DNA of 64,000 nucleotides from Burkholderia ubonensis subsp. mesacidophila. Lineage in GTDB: Bacteria; Pseudomonadota; Gammaproteobacteria; Burkholderiales; Burkholderiaceae. The position numbers and the translations under genes were made by a program. The stretch lies in contig NZ_CP020738.1 in the NCBI RefSeq assembly GCF_002097715.1, positions 620,001-684,000 on the forward strand, in the 5' to 3' direction. Of this stretch, positions 62,288 through 64,000 are shown piece by piece (position 1 is the stretch's first letter; every line of letters begins with the position of its first letter). Under the pieces are notes generated by a model that saw only the letters and a list, made by a program, of their open reading frames with translations, did not search any database and was not told where the DNA came from.

Positions 62288-64000
62288 CGCGGGTCTCCTT
62301 CGGTTGGGCGGAAGCCGGCGCGTGAACGGCGCCGGGGTGGAGATCGGCTTCGGGTTCGGCGATGGTCTTTGCGACGGCCCGTACCGCTGCATTCATCGCA
62401 GCCTGCGCGTCGGCATGCGGCCGCTCCTGCACGCGGCTGACCCCGCGCATCAGGTCGACCGCCTTCTCGGCGATCATGATCGTCGGCGCGTTGGTGTTGC
62501 CGCCGATCAGCGTCGGCATCACCGACGCATCGACGATCCGCAGCCCCTGCAGCCCCCGCACGCGCAGTTGCGGATCGACGACGGCGAGCGCGTCATGTCC
62601 CATCCGGCACGTGCCGACCGGGTGGTACACGGTATCCGTGCGCCGCCGCAGCACGTCGCGGATTGCGTCGTCGGTCGTCGCGTTCGCGGTGAACATGTCG
62701 TGCGTGATCCAGGCGGCGAGCGCGGGCGCCTGCATCAGCCGGCGAGTCAGCTTGAAGCCCGCGACCATGTCGTCGAGATCGCGCGGATCGTCGAAGAACG
62801 CCGGATCGATGCGCGGCGCGGCGAGCGGATCGCCGCTCTGCAGCGTGACCGAGCCGCGGCTGCGCGGCCGCAGCAGGCACACGTGGCACGACATCCCGTG
62901 GCCGGCATGCAGGCGCCGCGCATGGTCGTCGACGAGCGCGACGACGAAATGCAGCTGGATGTCGGGCGCATCGAGCGCGGCGTGCGTCTTCAGGAAGCCG
63001 CCGCCTTCCGCGAAATTCGACGTCAGCATCCCGCGCCGTTCGCGCCGGAAGCGCAGCAGCTCGCGCAGCATGCGCAGGCCGCCGCGCGCCGACACGCCCA
63101 TCGTGTCGACGCTGCGCGTGCGGTAGCCGAAGATGAAATCGGGATGGTCCTGCAGGTTGCGGCCGACGCCTGGCAGGTCGACGAGCGTGCGGATGCCGAA
63201 ACGTTCGAGTTCGGCCGTCGGGCCGACACCGGACAGCATCAGCAGCTGCGGTGTCTGGAACGCGCCCGCGGCCAGCACGACCTCGCGCCGCGCGCGCAGC
63301 GTGCGGACCTCGCCGTGCTGCCGCACCTCGACCCCGACCGCGCGCGTGCCGTCGAACACGATGCGCAGCACCTGCGCGTGCGTTTGAACCGTGAGGTTGT
63401 CGCGGCGTCCGACGTGCGGCAGCAGGTATGCGCGCGCCGCGCTCCAGCGTTCGCCGTGCTTCTGCGTGACCTGGTAGAGGCCGATGCCTTCCTGCTGCGC
63501 GCCGTTGAAATCGTCGGTCAGCGGCAGGCCGGCCTGGCGGGCCGCATCCAGGTAGCGCGCGTGAAACGGGTTGCCGGTGCGCAGGTCGCTGACCCACAGC
63601 GGGCCGTCGCGGCCGTGCCATGCATCGTCGAAGCGTTCGTTGTGCTCGCTGAGCCGGAAGTACGGCAGCACGTCGTCGTAGCCCCAGCCTGCGTTGCCGA
63701 GCGCGGCCCAGTGGTCGTAGTCGCTGCGGTGGCCGCGGATGTAGACCATCGCGTTGATCGCGGACGAGCCGCCGAGCGCCTTGCCGCGCGGCTGGTAGCC
63801 GCGGCGTCCGCCGAGCCCCGGCTGCGGCACGGTCTCGAACGCCCAGTTGTTGATGCGGGTCGGCATCATCGCGACGGCGCCGGTCGGCACGTTGACGAGC
63901 GTGCCGTCGCCGCGGTTGCCGGCCTCGAGCACGCAGACGGTGACGTCCGGGTCCTCGGTCAGGCGCCCCGCGACGACGCAGCCGCCCGAGCCGCCGCCGA
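62274..64000 (-). CDS. GMC-family FAD oxidoreductase, 5' end cut by window
   Basis: At least 575 residues of a choline-dehydrogenase-like alcohol oxidoreductase. The FAD motif GGGSGGCVVAGRLTED lies at the window edge, so only the first few residues are missing. GMC signature 1 is GKALGGSSAINAMVYIRGH. Signature 2 is VLAAGAFQTPQLLMLSGVG. The catalytic histidines are in VYHPVGTCRMG and TLIGGNTNAPTIMIAE. It lies upstream of the monooxygenase-hydrolase fusion on the same strand and overlaps it. It probably oxidises an alcohol to the ketone or aldehyde that the fusion enzyme then uses. The extra C-terminal tail after VDLMRGVS is poorly conserved. Confidence 0.9.
   Translation of the reverse strand, partial: GGGSGGCVVAGRLTEDPDVTVCVLEAGNRGDGTLVNVPTGAVAMMPTRINNWAFETVPQPGLGGRRGYQPRGKALGGSSAINAMVYIRGHRSDYDHWAALGNAGWGYDDVLPYFRLSEHNERFDDAWHGRDGPLWVSDLRTGNPFHARYLDAARQAGLPLTDDFNGAQQEGIGLYQVTQKHGERWSAARAYLLPHVGRRDNLTVQTHAQVLRIVFDGTRAVGVEVRQHGEVRTLRARREVVLAAGAFQTPQLLMLSGVGPTAELERFGIRTLVDLPGVGRNLQDHPDFIFGYRTRSVDTMGVSARGGLRMLRELLRFRRERRGMLTSNFAEGGGFLKTHAALDAPDIQLHFVVALVDDHARRLHAGHGMSCHVCLLRPRSRGSVTLQSGDPLAAPRIDPAFFDDPRDLDDMVAGFKLTRRLMQAPALAAWITHDMFTANATTDDAIRDVLRRRTDTVYHPVGTCRMGHDALAVVDPQLRVRGLQGLRIVDASVMPTLIGGNTNAPTIMIAEKAVDLMRGVSRVQERPHADAQAAMNAAVRAVAKTIAEPEADLHPGAVHAPASAQPKETRDAIV

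Overview
The window reads as part of a replicon from a Burkholderia species, most likely a Burkholderia cepacia complex member. The evidence is the very high G+C with strong G/C third positions, the complete rpfR/rpfF (BDSF) quorum-sensing pair in the form known from B. cenocepacia, and two-component and transporter families typical of that genus. In sequenced relatives rpfR/rpfF lie on the second chromosome, so I infer chromosome 2. No rRNA, tRNA or CRISPR array was seen.

Layout. (a) 1-5431: a lower-G+C, leftward operon of a periplasmic-binding-protein-like protein, PLP aminotransferase, DUF2848, cupin, MFS transporter and D-glutamate cyclase (DUF4392). It looks like an acquired, uncharacterised amino-acid catabolic cluster. 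Beside it (5830-6518) lies a decayed 5-oxoprolinase/hydantoinase-B gene. (b) 7182-10091: rpfR (BDSF receptor, c-di-GMP turnover) and rpfF (BDSF synthase), convergent around a strong hairpin. (c) 11031-24376: a response regulator and hybrid kinase, then a nine-gene rightward sugar operon. It comprises a ThuEFGK-type ABC importer, thuA, thuB, a LamB-type porin, an aldo/keto reductase and glucokinase, consistent with trehalose or a related disaccharide taken from the outer membrane to glucose 6-phosphate. (d) 24634-33704: an APC permease, OmpA-like and DUF3617 envelope proteins, three small proteins, a DUF3857/transglutaminase protein, and a divergent AraC regulator/MFS pair. (e) 33774-35205: a PtsN-like protein and an acetylglutamate-kinase paralogue that has lost its catalytic lysine. 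(f) 35685-40866: a DUF2760-Hsp70-Hsp70/DUF3731 operon. (g) 41054-43790: ctlX and ornithine cyclodeaminase with a divergent Lrp/AsnC regulator (citrulline to ornithine to proline).

(h) About 43929-47620: a small lower-G+C island. It holds a PD-(D/E)XK-like protein, small phage-like proteins, a VapBC module, a frameshifted integrase and two copies of a 35-bp repeat. It sits where a LysR regulator used to be; only the 3' end of that gene survives. (i) 47791-59598: an NmrA-like reductase, a TctDE-type two-component system divergent from a substrate-binding protein and MFS gene, a MASE4 histidine kinase/LuxR regulator pair, an HEXXH protein, a DedA-PAP2-LssY fusion and a HigBA-like toxin-antitoxin pair. 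(j) 59837 to the right edge: a Baeyer-Villiger monooxygenase fused to an alpha/beta hydrolase, translationally coupled to a GMC oxidoreductase cut by the window edge.

The best candidates for undescribed biology are the DUF4392/DUF2848 operon, the PtsN plus dead-ArgB pair, the double-Hsp70/DUF2760/DUF3731 operon, the repeat-flanked nuclease-like unit in the island, and the monooxygenase-hydrolase fusion.
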